From: Paenibacillus sp. Root444D2
Lineage (GTDB): Bacteria; Bacillota; Bacilli; Paenibacillales; NBRC-103111
NCBI RefSeq assembly: GCF_001426375.1
Contig: NZ_LMEO01000001.1
Coordinates: forward strand, 312,840-376,839
Direction of reading: 5' to 3'
Length of the DNA: 64,000 bases
The notes below the pieces were generated by a model that was given only the letters and a program-made list of their open reading frames with translations, made no database searches and was not told where the DNA came from. The first letter of the stretch is position 1. Each line of letters begins with the position of its first letter. Positions 18,099 through 27,477 of this stretch are shown piece by piece. The position numbers and the translations under genes were made by a program.

Positions 18099-18626
18099 CT
18101 ACCTCCTTGCAAAATTATTGTATGTAATTGTATGTAACTGGTCATATGTCAACAAAGTGAATTCAAAATAAGTCATATACTTAAACTCATAGTCAATTCT
18201 TAAGTGTGCTGGCTTAATCTGCTCCAAATCCGATTTAAGACTCTCCAAGAAATCAGGAATACCAATTAATGAGGAGAACTTTATTACTATATGACCATTA
18301 AACGAAACTTCACAATCTCCATTTGGATATGCTAATGCAGCCAATTTAATTGTGTTCGCGTTAATGTTTCCTGTGCCTATTTGCTTAAACTTTATCCTTG
18401 CTCTTCTCTCATCCAATGACTTGCTAATATCCGTTTTAATTCCTAATTCTTTCTCATAAAAAACTAAAGCCCACGTAGCTGTATCAATGCTAAGTTGGGC
18501 TTCAAATTCATTTATAAGATTCTCTGCGTCATCCAATTGAACGCCAGATGAATTAGCAAGTTCTTGTACAAGTGTGTCATATCTCATAATTCGATTGAGA
18601 TTATTGATAATCTGATCTTTATACAA
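18099..18626 (-). CDS. Baseplate protein, XkdU/YmfQ-like (DUF2313)
   Basis: A 175-residue protein. The pattern with ERRARIKFKQIGTGNIN in the middle and a C-terminal LEQIKPAHLRIDYEFKY is that of DUF2313 proteins, which connect baseplate wedge to fibres. It overlaps the baseplate J gene by 8 bases. Confidence 0.85.
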   Translation of the reverse strand: MYKDQIINNLNRIMRYDTLVQELANSSGVQLDDAENLINEFEAQLSIDTATWALVFYEKELGIKTDISKSLDERRARIKFKQIGTGNINANTIKLAALAYPNGDCEVSFNGHIVIKFSSLIGIPDFLESLKSDLEQIKPAHLRIDYEFKYMTYFEFTLLTYDQLHTITYNNFARR

Positions 18627-19671
18627 TAGTCACACCACCCAAGATAGCTACTTCTTTATCTGCAATATTTACATTGTCTGTCTGACTATTGACTGTCAAT
18701 CCCGAATAATCTTCAACACCTACACTATTTAAAATTGCTTCTCCTAATTTTGCATAGCTGACGTATGTGCTTTTGAACGCAACTTCCTTTAGATAGGCGG
18801 TAATTGATGCTTGAACATTGGTCAAAACATCTGCATCCGTATAGCCTGCAGACTTAGTTACACTGACCTGTACATTGATAGACAGCGCTATGGCAGCCGT
18901 CACATAGCAAAAACAACCTATAGGAGCCACTTCACTTCCTAGTCCGGCTGAATTTGGGTCGATATATTCTTGAACACTAGCTACTAATGATGTGCTTGCT
19001 GGTTGCTTATTTTGATCTATAATAACGACTTCAACCGTGTTATCTCCTTGTTCCAAAGGGAATACCTTAGCATCGCCTACCCCTGCAATTGACTTCGCCC
19101 ATTGCAAATAGTGGTATTGATTTCCCGATGTTGCAGGGGTTTTAAGAGCAAGATAATAGCGGTCGCGCAAGCTATCATCAGTCTCAGCATCAAATCCATC
19201 ATGTGTGGCTGCTGGATTTTTTATGCTTGTAATACCACTTATGGTTACTGGTATTTGAACAATTTGATTCGCTGGAACATTGCCGACACTACCCGATTGA
19301 GAAGCCTCAATATTCACTGTACCTGTAGTGGTTATTAGCTTTGTTTCTATTGCTTGGAATTGAATACCACCTTTTGTCTCGAACAAATCCCCAATATTAA
19401 TTTGACCATTACCATTAACCGTGATCACTCCAACAGAATTCGTTGCCTTAGTCTTTGTGATACCTGTTCGTTGCTCTATAAATTGTTCAAGCTTTTCACC
19501 TGTTAAATTATCAACGTCGATTAGTTGCTCAACACTGTCCAATTTCGCATATAATCCAGCCAAGACAATCGATATTGACTTAAGCAAGTCTGAAGGTAGG
19601 TACCCAGTTGTCTTATCATAGTCATCGCTTAAATTGCTTAATAATTGATTATGTAGTTCACTCTCATCCAC
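18619..19671 (-). CDS. Baseplate J-like wedge protein (XkdT-like)
   Basis: A 350-residue protein. Motifs include LTGEKLEQFIEQRTGI, the GNVPANQI and TDDSLRDRYYLALKTPATSGN segments typical of Baseplate_J (P2 gpJ, PBSX XkdT). It builds the wedge of the contractile baseplate. It overlaps the upstream gene by 8 bases and the downstream gene by 8, so the baseplate genes are translationally coupled. Confidence 0.93.
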   Translation of the reverse strand: MDESELHNQLLSNLSDDYDKTTGYLPSDLLKSISIVLAGLYAKLDSVEQLIDVDNLTGEKLEQFIEQRTGITKTKATNSVGVITVNGNGQINIGDLFETKGGIQFQAIETKLITTTGTVNIEASQSGSVGNVPANQIVQIPVTISGITSIKNPAATHDGFDAETDDSLRDRYYLALKTPATSGNQYHYLQWAKSIAGVGDAKVFPLEQGDNTVEVVIIDQNKQPASTSLVASVQEYIDPNSAGLGSEVAPIGCFCYVTAAIALSINVQVSVTKSAGYTDADVLTNVQASITAYLKEVAFKSTYVSYAKLGEAILNSVGVEDYSGLTVNSQTDNVNIADKEVAILGGVTIV

Positions 19672-20101
19672 TTAAATTCACCTCGCTATTCATTACACCG
19701 TTCTTTGTAACAACGTTACAGCTAATGGTTATCATGCCATTGTTCCTTGTTGTGCTAAAGTTTTGAATCGAACTAATCTCTGGATGCTTCAATACCTGTT
19801 CTTCAATCTGTCTCTTCACTTCAGAATTAATAACGCCAATTGGTATATCTCTCCTACTAATGAACTGATACAAACTTAGCCCAAAGCCTGAATCATCATA
19901 AACTCGATACTTACCTGCTTCTGTGAGTATGAGTGTTTTAATCCACTGTTGAATTGCTTGCTCATATGTCGCTTCAACTGGTTTTCCATCTATAAGCACA
20001 TGTTGTTTAGTATCAAAATCAAATAAAAATACTCTGCCTAGTGAACGTTCACCAGTGAGAGTATTAGTTGATGTTGCTGTCGTATTAAATTGTGGAAACA
20101 T
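19664..20101 (-). CDS. Baseplate wedge protein, gp25-like (XkdS-like, DUF2634)
   Basis: A 145-residue protein. The W-I-K-TLILTEAGKYRVYDDSGFGL segment and the C-terminal beta strands match the DUF2634/gp25 group, a conserved sheath-initiating wedge component. It touches its neighbours with one- to eight-base overlaps. Confidence 0.88.
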   Translation of the reverse strand: MFPQFNTTATSTNTLTGERSLGRVFLFDFDTKQHVLIDGKPVEATYEQAIQQWIKTLILTEAGKYRVYDDSGFGLSLYQFISRRDIPIGVINSEVKRQIEEQVLKHPEISSIQNFSTTRNNGMITISCNVVTKNGVMNSEVNLSG

Positions 20102-20406
20102 TATTCACCAACCTTATCTATCAAATAATACGTTTGTCCGTTAGAAGATGGAATAAGGATAACCATATCACCTGTAATTAGAGTAATTGGAATCGGCGTA
20201 TGATACTCGTCATCATCATGAGTATGCATATAATACAATCGATTTGCTATGATTAAGTCAGAGGAGTCCAAAAGTATTTCATCTCCAACTTGAACAACAA
20301 TGTCAGGCAAAGCACTAATTATCTTACCTGTTGTTACACCAAACGAACCATTACTCTTCTTATCCTTAAGCATCTTTGCAAATCCTACATCCCATTTCTC
20401 CATCAC
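20101..20406 (-). CDS. XkdR-like protein (DUF2577)
   Basis: A 101-residue small beta protein. FGVTTGKIISALPDIVVQVGDEILLDSSDL followed by an acidic HTHDDDEYHT loop and GDMVILIPSSNGQTYYLIDKV are DUF2577-like. PBSX XkdR lies at the same place between XkdQ and XkdS. Probably a spike/hub accessory. Confidence 0.82.
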   Translation of the reverse strand: MMEKWDVGFAKMLKDKKSNGSFGVTTGKIISALPDIVVQVGDEILLDSSDLIIANRLYYMHTHDDDEYHTPIPITLITGDMVILIPSSNGQTYYLIDKVGE

Positions 20407-21392
20407 ACACCACCTAATTGAACACTTACTTTATGAATTCCATTACTTTCTGAATGGTTTGCGCTTTTTATTACATATTGTCCAACAATACCTGTAATCG
20501 GTTCGTTGAGTTCTAATATTCTTCCTGCTCGAATATCATCATGTCCTAGTAAACCAAGGGATATGTCTTCCTTGATGCGATTCAAGTCAGCCAATGTATT
20601 CTTAGCTATATTCCTTGCTTGTGATTCATTCTTTTCATCTACTGTGACAACTTCAGTAAGCAATCCATATTTGGCTATATTCTCATCATCGCTTCTCTCA
20701 ATAAGGATATTGACATTATCATCACCGCTACTCACGACAATAACCCTGTTCTTCATGCCATCTATTGACGTTTTTCTGCTTGGATTGCTTATTGCTGCTG
20801 TAACAGGAAAAGGAGCGGAGTTTTCACTCAGCCTAACCATAGGGTTTATGATAAGATCTGTTTGTTTTTGGACGCTAAGTGTATCAATGTTCATTTCCAT
20901 CCTATATTTATTGCCTGTTTCCTTCTCTGCTTGCTCTAGAACATCCTTGATAATATCGCTGATTGCTTCATCTTTATATATCTTATTAATGAGTGTCGAT
21001 ATATCAGTGACTACATGCTTGATATTGAACTTATCAAGAAGCTTTCTGATGGCATTACTCGCGTTAATATTCTTAAATTGTATAACGGTCTCATTCTCAT
21101 TTAGATACCAAGCATAATCAAAGCAATTAAATCCTTTACTGAATCTTCCGTTAACATCTGGTGAAATGACAACGAACCGATGCAGGATATCACCATTGTT
21201 ATTGGCTAATAAGATATGATCACCAATCTCTACAATATCCCATTCGGCAAAGTAAAAGGTATCATTATAGGCATAATCAAAACTCAACTCTACACCTAAA
21301 GCATCAATATTGCTTGACCACGAAAGATTGCCGACTAGTTGAGTAATATTCTTGCGCTCACCGTTTTTAACCAGTATTAATTGATGTGCCAT
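20403..21392 (-). CDS. Baseplate hub protein, XkdQ/YqbQ-like (late control D type)
   Basis: A 329-residue protein. N-terminal WSSNIDALGVELSFDY, the domain around INASNAIRKLLDKFNI, and the C-terminal segment near residues 290-315 (GLLGHDDIRAGRILELNEP) match the XkdQ/gpD hub family, which anchors the central spike under the tube. It starts one base into the upstream stop. Confidence 0.88.
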   Translation of the reverse strand: MAHQLILVKNGERKNITQLVGNLSWSSNIDALGVELSFDYAYNDTFYFAEWDIVEIGDHILLANNNGDILHRFVVISPDVNGRFSKGFNCFDYAWYLNENETVIQFKNINASNAIRKLLDKFNIKHVVTDISTLINKIYKDEAISDIIKDVLEQAEKETGNKYRMEMNIDTLSVQKQTDLIINPMVRLSENSAPFPVTAAISNPSRKTSIDGMKNRVIVVSSGDDNVNILIERSDDENIAKYGLLTEVVTVDEKNESQARNIAKNTLADLNRIKEDISLGLLGHDDIRAGRILELNEPITGIVGQYVIKSANHSESNGIHKVSVQLGGV

Positions 21393-21808
21393 TAAGTCAC
21401 CTCGACGAAACGAAACTCTTTAATGTCTAGAGTGTACGGAATATCTCCTGCTCGATCTAAGCCATAAGTGAAATTCTCCACAAGACAGGGCATATTAAGC
21501 ATTTCAATACCCGAATCAGTAGTTACAATGACTCTGATTGGAAGTCTTTTATTTGCCCAATTATTAAAGAAATTGACGCATTCCCAGCCGCTTATTTTAG
21601 ATTTTGCAAAACTATATTCCTTTGTAGGGAAAAAGGATTGAATAGTCCAATGCTTTAGTCCTCTTAAGCCTGCTAAATTAAGTGCTCCCATTTGAATTGT
21701 TTCGAATTCTTCATTTTTCCGTTGGTTAAATGGAAGAGAAAAATCAGGAGGAATAATAGGCAGTTGTACCATTTCCTCAAAGTTATTTGCGCTGAATACA
21801 ATATCCAT
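21392..21808 (-). CDS. Baseplate/tail protein, XkdP-position without LysM
   Basis: A 138-residue protein. It resembles the N-terminal domain of XkdP-like tail proteins (LPIIPPDFSLPFNQ, GLRGLKHWTIQSFFP, VNFFNNWANKRLPIRVIVT) but lacks the C-terminal LysM wall-binding domain of PBSX XkdP. It probably links tape measure and hub. Confidence 0.7.
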   Translation of the reverse strand: MDIVFSANNFEEMVQLPIIPPDFSLPFNQRKNEEFETIQMGALNLAGLRGLKHWTIQSFFPTKEYSFAKSKISGWECVNFFNNWANKRLPIRVIVTTDSGIEMLNMPCLVENFTYGLDRAGDIPYTLDIKEFRFVEVT

Positions 21809-21819
21809 ATTATCCCCTC

Positions 21820-23799
21820 CTATACGTTTCCTTGTTGCAATGTTATTTTATTAAACAGGTAATCACCAATCCAATTTGCAAACTCTTTATTGCCAACCAT
21901 ATTACCTTGAATGGTTAAATTAACAGTGATACCACCACTTGAATTACTAACCATTTGCTTGGATAAATCATGTGGAATGACTCTTGTACCGTTTGGATAC
22001 TCTTTGATCTCTCCACCGTGTTCATCAGTTCTAGCCATACCACCCTGAAAGTAACTAGTTCCTGTAGCAAATTTAGGAATCTTAGGCTTGGTAAAGTCAC
22101 TAAAAGTCTTAGGAGTAGCAAAAGAAGCTGAGCCGCTTTTATATGCATCCTCTGATTCAACCTTCATTTTAGCTATGACTGGTATATTGACTCCTGGTAT
22201 CTTATTCAGTTTCTCTATAAGCCAATTGACCTTATCGACAACAAAATTTACACCCTCAGCAAACTTCACCTTTACAACCTTCCATAATTCGGAAGCCTTC
22301 TCTCTAACAGTGTCCCAATTTCTCCATAAAAGTACACCGACCCCAATTGCTACTCCAATTCCTATTGCTAGTAACCCAAATGGATTTGCTGCCATTACTA
22401 TATTGAGTAGCGTTTGTGCAACTGTTAGACCAGTAGACGCAGCTTGCCATGCCTTGTATAGTTTCGTTATACCTTCAATTGCTTGCTGTGCTACTATTAC
22501 ACCAGTTAATCCAGCAATAACAGGAATTAGCCAATTTGCATTATCCCGTGTCCATCGAATTGCTGCGGTAAACCCATCGAAAACATCCTTAGCAATACTC
22601 AGAGATGTGTTAACACTGTTTTTAATTTCAGGCATATTTGTCTTAATCCAGTTTGAGTAGTCATTGAGTTTAGGTAAAACTCTGTCAGCAATTGGAATAG
22701 CAATGTTCACTTCTAGCTCACGCTTAATACCTGCAAAAGCAGAAGTAACACTGTTGTATTTAACATTGTTGATCTCTTCCATTGATTTCTTTGTCATATC
22801 AAATTGACTCTTGATGTTTCCATATGAGTTTATAACACGTTGTTCGAGGTCTTCAGCTTGAGTACCGAACAATTGTACTGAAACAGTATTTGCTAGAACT
22901 GGATCTTTAATCTCGCTTATGGCTTTAGCTGTAGTCATAAAAGCTTTTTGAGCTTCCACTCCACCTTTGGCAAACTGAGCTGTCATTTGCGCACCATTAA
23001 GCTTTATTGCTTTGTATGCATCCAATGAAGACTGCGATCCATCTTTAGCTCTAATTCCAAACTCCTTGATGCCATCCCCAACTTTATCAAGGTTGAAAGC
23101 TCCCGCTTCTAATCCATTAGCAAAAACGTCGAACATTTGATTAGCCGAGAAGCCCAATTTAGCGAAATAGACACTGTATTCATTAGCAGTGTCCAGTAAT
23201 TCCCCAGACTTATCAAGTCCCTTTTGATTACCCTGCGCCAATAAATTAAATGCCTCAGTACTCGTAATTCCAAACTGCTTCATAATGGTATCTGCTGTTT
23301 TAATTGACTCTGGAATGTCAGCTTTGAACACATCACGATAAATGAGAGCATTGGCAGTTGTCTCTTTAAGTGCAGCTCCTGACTGTTTAGTTACTTGTTT
23401 TGCAACAGCCATTGAGTCTGCTAAATCAGCCCAATTCTCCCCAAAATTTTGCTTATAAAGATCTACCATTTCAACCTTCATATTCGCCATTTCTTGAGCT
23501 GTTGCTCCAGTAGAAGACTGTAATTGATTTAAAGCAGCCTGATAATCCTTTACAGTTCCAATTGTAGTAAACACAGTTGCTGTTGCTGCACCAATTCCAA
23601 GAAACGATGTCGCTAATCCACCTGCGCTTTTAGCTACAGATGAAAAACTGGATACGGCTGAATTACGGAAAGAGTTTACATTATTATGTAATAGTCTAAC
23701 TTGTCGCTGATTTTCTTGTGTTTGTCCCGCAACCCTTCTTAAACCTTGGGTCATATTTTCCCTAAAGTTTAATATTGCTTGTATTGATCTTGATGCCAT
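21820..23799 (-). CDS. Tail tape measure protein
   Basis: A 659-residue protein that sets tail length. The N-terminal half is helical with the phage TMP core (VKDYQAALNQLQSSTGATAQEM, ALIYRDVFKADIPE, ALEAGAFNLDKVGDGIKEFG-like). Hydrophobic segments follow at about residues 415-440 and 475-492 (LLAIGIGVAIGVGVLLW). At 659 residues it predicts a fairly short tail. It follows the frameshifted chaperone, the standard order. Confidence 0.93.
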   Translation of the reverse strand: MASRSIQAILNFRENMTQGLRRVAGQTQENQRQVRLLHNNVNSFRNSAVSSFSSVAKSAGGLATSFLGIGAATATVFTTIGTVKDYQAALNQLQSSTGATAQEMANMKVEMVDLYKQNFGENWADLADSMAVAKQVTKQSGAALKETTANALIYRDVFKADIPESIKTADTIMKQFGITSTEAFNLLAQGNQKGLDKSGELLDTANEYSVYFAKLGFSANQMFDVFANGLEAGAFNLDKVGDGIKEFGIRAKDGSQSSLDAYKAIKLNGAQMTAQFAKGGVEAQKAFMTTAKAISEIKDPVLANTVSVQLFGTQAEDLEQRVINSYGNIKSQFDMTKKSMEEINNVKYNSVTSAFAGIKRELEVNIAIPIADRVLPKLNDYSNWIKTNMPEIKNSVNTSLSIAKDVFDGFTAAIRWTRDNANWLIPVIAGLTGVIVAQQAIEGITKLYKAWQAASTGLTVAQTLLNIVMAANPFGLLAIGIGVAIGVGVLLWRNWDTVREKASELWKVVKVKFAEGVNFVVDKVNWLIEKLNKIPGVNIPVIAKMKVESEDAYKSGSASFATPKTFSDFTKPKIPKFATGTSYFQGGMARTDEHGGEIKEYPNGTRVIPHDLSKQMVSNSSGGITVNLTIQGNMVGNKEFANWIGDYLFNKITLQQGNV

Positions 23800-23823
23800 A
23801 CATTACCTCCTTCCCTCAGAAAA

Positions 23824-23982
23824 TTAACCACCATTTTTGGCTGCTTCCTCTTCATAATGCCGTTTCATTATTTCAGAGTAGTATACCTGCTCATAAAATG
23901 TTAGATTAGCCAACTTATCAGGATCATGACCCTTTAGCATCCAGAATCCTATCATCTGCAACTCATGATCCTGCTTGATTAG
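23824..23982 (-). CDS. -1 frame extension of the tail assembly chaperone
   Basis: An open frame of 52 codons from the C of the slippery site to TAA 23824-23826, reading LIKQDHELQMIGFWMLKGHD and ending EEEAAKNGG. It lacks its own ribosome site. Joined by -1 slippage at 23982-23988 it would give a 181-residue chaperone fusion, analogous to lambda gpG-T. Confidence 0.75.
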   Translation of the reverse strand, partial: LIKQDHELQMIGFWMLKGHDPDKLANLTFYEQVYYSEIMKRHYEEEAAKNGG

Positions 23983-24368
23983 TTTTTTACGTTTTCCTCG
24001 ATGTTATTTGCACCTGAGAATTCAAAAATATAATTACCTAATCTCAGTCGTTCAGAAAGCTCTAACAATTTATAAACGATGTCCGTAGGTACTTGCACTT
24101 CATATTCTTTATGCAGCTCTGTATTCTGGAACAAATCAATGGAATTGTAAATTAGGTAAACATAAGCCTCCATAACTCCTGTGATACTTTCGTCCTTTAG
24201 CATATCAATTGCTTTCAAGAGAACTCCTTCTTCAGGAACCTTAATGATTACTGCGCCACCAAGACTTTCAATATTATATTCTTCGGTTTTATTCCGTTTG
24301 TTTTCTTTGTCAAGTTTCTTAGCAATTAAATCTGCCAATACAAGTTTCGTATTACGTTTATTAGCCAT
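23979..24368 (-). CDS. Tail assembly chaperone (XkdN-like, short form)
   Basis: A 129-residue protein between the tail tube and tape measure genes, where PBSX has xkdN. The helical pattern (LIYNSIDLFQNTELHKEYEV, VYKLLELSERLRLGNYIFEFSG) matches tail chaperones that hold the tape measure during assembly. It ends GTA AAA AAC TAA; the A AAA AAC heptamer is an ideal -1 slippery site just before the stop. GGAGG precedes the ATG. Confidence 0.87.
   Translation of the reverse strand: MANKRNTKLVLADLIAKKLDKENKRNKTEEYNIESLGGAVIIKVPEEGVLLKAIDMLKDESITGVMEAYVYLIYNSIDLFQNTELHKEYEVQVPTDIVYKLLELSERLRLGNYIFEFSGANNIEENVKN
23982..23988 (-). other. Programmed -1 frameshift heptamer
   Basis: A AAA AAC, in the correct phase (X XXY YYZ) for the chaperone frame and one codon before its TAA. 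The -1 frame stays open for 52 codons. Confidence 0.75.
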
Positions 24369-24425
24369 TTATTATTACCTCCAATAATTATAAAGGGATG
24401 GACAATTTGCCCACCCCATTGTTGT

Positions 24426-24851
24426 TTAGATCATTTCGATGAAGTCATAATCACTGAATGAGAAAGGAAGTTCTTCCGTCAAGTTTGCTCTATTCTCAAA
24501 TTTAGCTAAATGGAATTCGCTAAACACAACGTCTTTAACTACAGCACGTTCAGCTTTACCATTCTGTTTGTTTTCGATTTTTGTAATAATTTTAATATCA
24601 GGCATAACTCCAGTTTTAAATGCATCTGCCATGATTTTAGCACCACGGCTTTGTGTCTTATTAAGTGTTACTGTTCCTTCGCCTGTTCGACCTTGGTACA
24701 CTTTATATGTTGCATAGTCATCACAAAATTCCACATCCTCAAATTTTGCTGTTAACTTAGCTTCAAATGCTGTAACGTCAGCCCATTGCTGTCCATTAAC
24801 CCAGATAACACCATTTGTTCCGCTAATTACTTCATTGCCTCTATTTGCCAT
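24426..24851 (-). CDS. Contractile tail tube protein (XkdM-like)
   Basis: A 141-residue protein. The start ANRGNEVISGTNGVIWVNGQ and the TKFEDVEFCDDYATYKVYQG-like centre are the XkdM/Phage_tube pattern. It forms the inner rigid tube through which DNA passes and lies 13 bases after the sheath gene. Confidence 0.92.
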   Translation of the reverse strand: MANRGNEVISGTNGVIWVNGQQWADVTAFEAKLTAKFEDVEFCDDYATYKVYQGRTGEGTVTLNKTQSRGAKIMADAFKTGVMPDIKIITKIENKQNGKAERAVVKDVVFSEFHLAKFENRANLTEELPFSFSDYDFIEMI

Positions 24852-24864
24852 TATTTATTCACTC

Positions 24865-25950
24865 CTATTCCATAGCGATGCTGAAGGAGAAATCCTCCAT
24901 GCTGTCGAGAATCTTAATTTGTCCACCTAAATAAACGTTGCTTCGGAATGACTTGTTACGAACGGTAACATCATCCCAATCTGCTGCTTCTGTTGTACCA
25001 ATAGACAGCCATGCGTTTCTCTGTGCTTCAATATCAACATAACATGTGTTTGCGTATGCACTATCGAGAATACCCTCATTAGCTAAATCGGAAAGATAGC
25101 TGTTGATTGCGCTAATCAGAAGTACTTGATTGTCATATTTGTTCTTATACTTAGACAGATATTCATTCTTGAATGTGTTGTACACGTCCGAGCGAATCAA
25201 GTCCATCGATTCAACGATGATAATCTTGCTCATTGATTCTGTTACATTTGCTGTATAAGTTGTCAATGAATTCACAGCACGAGCAATACGTACGGTTTCC
25301 TCGTCATTAAATAGGACTAACTCACCACTATTTACAGCTACTTCAACATCTGCTGGCTCAACTACGCTAAGTAAATCAGCAAAAGCTAAATACGTAGCCG
25401 ATTGAGTAAGTGATGTAGAGAGACCTGCAAATACGCCTAATAAACGAGCAATGAACTTCTCGCCCGTAACCGTTGTACCGCTTGTATAAGTGACAGATGC
25501 ATTCGTGAAATTAACCACATGCATACTATTTGGTGCGGTAACATCATAAACGATAGCCTTAATTGATTTATTAAGTGCCTCTTGCTCTTTCACATATACT
25601 GATAGATCGTCCTGCTCATCTGCTGTACCTGCTGCCAAACCAATCCAATTATATTTCTTACTCCCTAGTGCCGTAATTGCATCTACAACTGCTGTTACAC
25701 TTGCAGTACCAACACGAACAACTAACACTTTACTAGGCGAACCAGCAAATACATCCTTAATATAGTTGACGTTAGCCGCAGTAAACTTAGCTGTTTCGAT
25801 GTCGAGAACAGATGTATATTCCTTCAATGTAAATGTGATATCTGTATTGTCCTTAACAATAAGTGCAACGATTCCTCGCTGGCTTCTTACAATTGCGCTA
25901 GAAGCTAATTGTTTAAAAATAATTTCAATTTGTGGCAATCCAATGCTCAT
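24865..25950 (-). CDS. Tail sheath protein
   Basis: A 361-residue contractile sheath subunit. It begins GLPQIEIIFKQLASSAIVRSQRG as in PBSX XkdK-type sheaths; the C-terminal domain has YVDIEAQRNAWLSIG and VYLGGQIKILDSMEDF, the Phage_sheath_1 subtilisin-like/handshake region. It shows that the phage has a contractile tail. Confidence 0.95.
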   Translation of the reverse strand: MSIGLPQIEIIFKQLASSAIVRSQRGIVALIVKDNTDITFTLKEYTSVLDIETAKFTAANVNYIKDVFAGSPSKVLVVRVGTASVTAVVDAITALGSKKYNWIGLAAGTADEQDDLSVYVKEQEALNKSIKAIVYDVTAPNSMHVVNFTNASVTYTSGTTVTGEKFIARLLGVFAGLSTSLTQSATYLAFADLLSVVEPADVEVAVNSGELVLFNDEETVRIARAVNSLTTYTANVTESMSKIIIVESMDLIRSDVYNTFKNEYLSKYKNKYDNQVLLISAINSYLSDLANEGILDSAYANTCYVDIEAQRNAWLSIGTTEAADWDDVTVRNKSFRSNVYLGGQIKILDSMEDFSFSIAME

Positions 25951-25963
25951 ATCTTCAACCCTT

Positions 25964-26419
25964 TCAAATGTTCAAATTTAAGTTTTCTATATCTTCTAAT
26001 ACTTCGCCATCTTCACCAACATCATCGGTATAATCAATTTCTATATAGTGAATGTCAAAAGCAAACTGGAGAACACCGTCCACCTTATCGCTTGACAATT
26101 CATCGAGATAGACAACAAATCCATCCAAAATCGTTAGCGTATAGGTGAATGCATTCTCTAATTTGTCCTGTACATCCAGCATCTCAATCTTATATTGACT
26201 CCTGTCAGATGGGAAAAAGTAGATGATCACATGTACAGTACGTTCAACACCATGAGAACCAAATGGAGATTTGGTTGAGTTATCGAAATCTACAGTAAAT
26301 GATGGACGTGCAAAGCCTTCGCTAATATCCTTTGTGTTAATCTGGATATCAGGAAACGACTCCTTTAATTTGGCATTAATCGCCTTTGCTATGTCTTTCA
26401 ATGTTACCAATTCTATCAC
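25964..26419 (-). CDS. Tail terminator/completion protein (DUF6838-like)
   Basis: A 151-residue protein. The pattern TLKDIAKAINAKLKESFPDIQINTK, FARPSFTVDFD and VIIYFFPSDRS is that of tail terminator proteins capping the tube at the neck. It overlaps the gp10-like gene by four bases and precedes the sheath gene. Confidence 0.8.
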   Translation of the reverse strand: MIELVTLKDIAKAINAKLKESFPDIQINTKDISEGFARPSFTVDFDNSTKSPFGSHGVERTVHVIIYFFPSDRSQYKIEMLDVQDKLENAFTYTLTILDGFVVYLDELSSDKVDGVLQFAFDIHYIEIDYTDDVGEDGEVLEDIENLNLNI

Positions 26420-26841
26420 CGCAATCCTTGCTCAAGCATTTCGTCTACAAAGTCTTCTACATCAGAAATAAACTTGTCATGAAACTCTCTAACTGAATCT
26501 TCAAATACATGTTCACCCTGTTTGAATCCGTGCTCAGAACCATCTTTCCCAATGATTCTGTGACCATGTTCAATCAAATGAGCGTGCGGAGCATTGCTAT
26601 ACGTCCGAATACTCAATTGATTTCCGTTAAATTTATATACTTTACCTCGCTTGATGCTCTTCTGGTATATGCCTTTATCTTTTTTAACCTTCTGTTTGGC
26701 TTTTGCCTTCGTGTCTTTTTTTAACTTATTTCCCTCGTCACGCAAGAATTTCTTTGACTCTCTAGGCATCCTTTGTACAGCAAGATCCATTAATTGTCTA
26801 GTGAACTCTTCCATTTCACTAAAATCAAATCCGTCAGCCAT
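26416..26841 (-). CDS. HK97 gp10-like neck protein
   Basis: A 141-residue basic protein. RQLMDLAVQRMPRESKKFLRDEGNKLKKDTK and SNAPHAHLIEHGHR are the HK97 gp10/XkdJ signature. A neck or tail-completion component. Start overlaps the preceding stop. Confidence 0.88.
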   Translation of the reverse strand: MADGFDFSEMEEFTRQLMDLAVQRMPRESKKFLRDEGNKLKKDTKAKAKQKVKKDKGIYQKSIKRGKVYKFNGNQLSIRTYSNAPHAHLIEHGHRIIGKDGSEHGFKQGEHVFEDSVREFHDKFISDVEDFVDEMLEQGLR

Positions 26842-27173
26842 TACCCAACCACCTCTTCACAAAAAATCTCCAACTTTTCATTAGAGAAATATGGATTCAG
26901 AATAAATCTAATATCAAATTTATGACCTCGATATAGGAACCACATATCAGACGTGATGTCTTTGCCTGAGTTATAGCGGACTACAAATTTATGTGTAACA
27001 TTGGTCATAATCGTTTCTACGCCTTGTCGTTTGGACATATTCCCAGTTTGTGGAATGACCTCAGCCCAAATTGATTTAATTGCTTCAGGTCTAGTATCTG
27101 TCTCTAGTAGTTCATTCGTAAATTCAACGTTTCCCCACAATTCAATTTTGTATCTTAGATTGCCTACATTCAT
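26841..27173 (-). CDS. Head-tail adaptor (stopper, SPP1 gp16-like)
   Basis: A 110-residue beta-barrel type adaptor. It starts MNVGNLRYKIELWG; the upstream five codons of the frame overlap the connector gene. The WAEVIPQTGNMSKRQGVET and FLYRGHKFDIRFILNP segments are the phage head-tail joining family pattern. It closes the portal channel until the tail is joined. Confidence 0.82.
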   Translation of the reverse strand: MNVGNLRYKIELWGNVEFTNELLETDTRPEAIKSIWAEVIPQTGNMSKRQGVETIMTNVTHKFVVRYNSGKDITSDMWFLYRGHKFDIRFILNPYFSNEKLEIFCEEVVG

Positions 27174-27448
27174 ACAGTGTCGCTCCATTCAATCTGAAAC
27201 ATGATGGATTGCAGACTGTATTCAAGCGTTTTCGATGGTTGGCCTATAATGACTGTGTTTCTATTCTCATACCAATGAGTACATAGCATGAATAATGCTA
27301 ACTTATGTAGTGAATTTAACTCATCTACTTCCTTGCCCGTTGCAGTTTTAATATAGGATTTAGCCGCGATAATAAGAGAACTGAGGAAGGTATCTTCCCC
27401 AGTTTCATCCATGTCTAATCGTAAGTATTCTTTTAATTCGTCAAGCAT
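27170..27448 (-). CDS. Head-tail connector (gp6-like)
   Basis: A 92-residue, all-helical protein. LDELKEYLRLDMDETGEDTFLSSLI with AAKSYIKTATG and a C-terminal YSLQSIMFQIEW is the HK97 gp6/SPP1 gp15 connector pattern. It docks on the portal. It lies between the capsid and stopper genes. Confidence 0.88.
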   Translation of the reverse strand: MLDELKEYLRLDMDETGEDTFLSSLIIAAKSYIKTATGKEVDELNSLHKLALFMLCTHWYENRNTVIIGQPSKTLEYSLQSIMFQIEWSDTV

Positions 27449-27477
27449 TATTAGTCCTCCATTCTAAGAGAGAAGAC

